Shown: positions 13,218 through 13,634 of the stretch, one piece after another
Layout: every line of letters begins with the position of its first letter
Numbering within the stretch: the stretch's first letter is position 1
Assembly (NCBI GenBank): GCA_003702465.1
Contig: REGF01000030.1
Span: 1 to 13,634 of the forward strand
Length of the DNA stretch: 13,634 bases
Direction: 5' to 3'
Source of the DNA: Candidatus Nitrosomarinus sp.
GTDB lineage: Archaea; Thermoproteota; Nitrososphaeria; Nitrososphaerales; Nitrosopumilaceae
Translations under genes and position numbers: made by a program
The notes under the pieces: generated by a model
Database searches by the model: none
Told to the model about the DNA's origin: nothing
Seen by the model: the letters and a program-made list of their open reading frames with translations, nothing else

Positions 13218-13259
13218 AATACGTCTATTCCATGACGTATTACATGAAATATACGTATA
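13218..13259. promoter_or_regulatory. Cluster of TACGT palindromes, candidate operator
   Basis: AATACGTC (13218-13225) and GACGTATT (13234-13241) are perfect 8-base inverted arms around 8 bases. Then TATACGTATA (13250-13259) is a perfect 10-base palindrome. Three copies of an ACGT core fall within 42 bases, spaced 13 and about 18 bases apart. This lies about 60-100 bases before the Usp gene start (minus strand) and about 150 before the gene at 13412 (plus strand). It looks like a regulator-binding region; which gene it serves is undecided. Confidence 0.45.
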
Positions 13260-13411
13260 ATGCAACATGTTTGGAATTGAATACAACATTAGTATAGTAC
13301 GCACATTTTGAAAATAAATTTAATGAATTTAGTTAAAAAAGAATTTTTTCAGCTAAACAATTAGAAAAATTTTACATTGGATATGTAATAATTATTTTTT
13401 AACTACAGATC

Positions 13412-13634
13412 ATGTCAAAAATAGAAGCATATGACATCAAAGCAAGAAAAAAAGTAACCATGAACAATCCAAAACCATATCTAATGAAAAACGGTTCATG
13501 GGCATTGAAAGGAACTAGTTCAGAAACAGGAATTTCACTATTTAGAATAGTGGGTAGAAATAAACCAAAAATTTCTCAATCCCGATTTGAATCATTCAAA
13601 AATTTGTTTGTAAGCAGACAATGTGAATGTGAAA
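13412..13634 (+). CDS. DUF5679-like protein without its zinc cysteines, 3' end outside the window
   Basis: An open frame from ATG at 13412 runs 74 codons to the window edge without a stop. Residues 5-46 follow the short zinc ribbon DUF5679 as I remember its consensus ('EAYCVKCKAK...P..vt.KNGRPA.qGtCPvCGtk.FRIg'): EAYDIKARKKV, NPKPYLMKNGSWALKGT, SSETGISLFRIVGR. All four metal cysteines are replaced (Asp8, Ala11, Ser36, Thr39), so this domain cannot bind zinc in the usual way. Downstream lies FESFKNLFVSRQCECE, with two Cys just before the edge that might begin another element. The remainder of the protein is not visible; function unknown. Confidence 0.65.
   Translation, partial: MSKIEAYDIKARKKVTMNNPKPYLMKNGSWALKGTSSETGISLFRIVGRNKPKISQSRFESFKNLFVSRQCECE

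Noticed and set aside
13033..13260. Plus-strand frame crossing the Usp start and the palindromes
   Set aside because: Mostly antisense to the Usp gene, with no recognisable features.

Overview
This window reads as a chromosomal segment of an ammonia-oxidising archaeon (Nitrososphaerota/Thaumarchaeota, Nitrosopumilus-like). The evidence is a very AT-rich composition (about one third G+C by eye), short leaders with TATA-like boxes about 25 bases before many start codons, the archaeal purine enzyme PurP, a Tat translocase, a small membrane-tethered blue-copper protein and many short genes of the kind conserved only in this phylum. I see no insertion sequence, CRISPR array, integrase, prophage or tRNA. 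This is ordinary chromosome rich in small lineage-specific genes.

Layout. Bases 1-950: the 3' part of tatC, then tatA. Bases 942-3251 (minus strand): an SRPBCC lipid-binding-fold protein behind ubiX (flavin prenyltransferase), then a secreted, membrane-anchored PQQ-type sugar dehydrogenase. Bases 3252-3772: mostly non-coding, with an overlooked 48-residue membrane microprotein divergent from purP. Bases 3794-5449: purP, convergent with a winged-helix-like protein. Bases 5460-5932: the most interesting non-coding stretch, with a GC-rich block (5533-5657) that folds into a long nested stem plus a hairpin and looks like a structured RNA gene. A candidate 41-codon mini-gene with its own TATA box follows. 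Bases 5933-7621: five small genes (zinc ribbon, winged helix, unknown, His/Cys-tailed protein, bifunctional-nuclease family). Bases 7759-10433: a K+ transporter in which CBS domains are fused to TrkH, and a six-helix membrane protein with paired cysteines. Bases 10423-11834: four small unknown, winged-helix and PIN-like genes in divergent and convergent arrangement. Bases 11956-13634: a tethered cupredoxin whose axial copper ligand appears to be Gln, a Usp-fold protein without the ATP motif, a cluster of TACGT palindromes, and the start of a DUF5679-like protein that has lost all four zinc-ribbon cysteines.

How the genes fit together. Tat export, the sugar dehydrogenase and the cupredoxin serve the cell surface. 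UbiX supplies prenyl-FMN for UbiD-type decarboxylases, plausibly in quinone synthesis, and the SRPBCC protein overlapping or abutting it may handle a related lipid. PurP serves purine synthesis. TrkH handles K+ uptake. Most transcription units are single genes or pairs with their own promoters. All functional statements rest on reading motifs by eye; no searches or folding programs were run.
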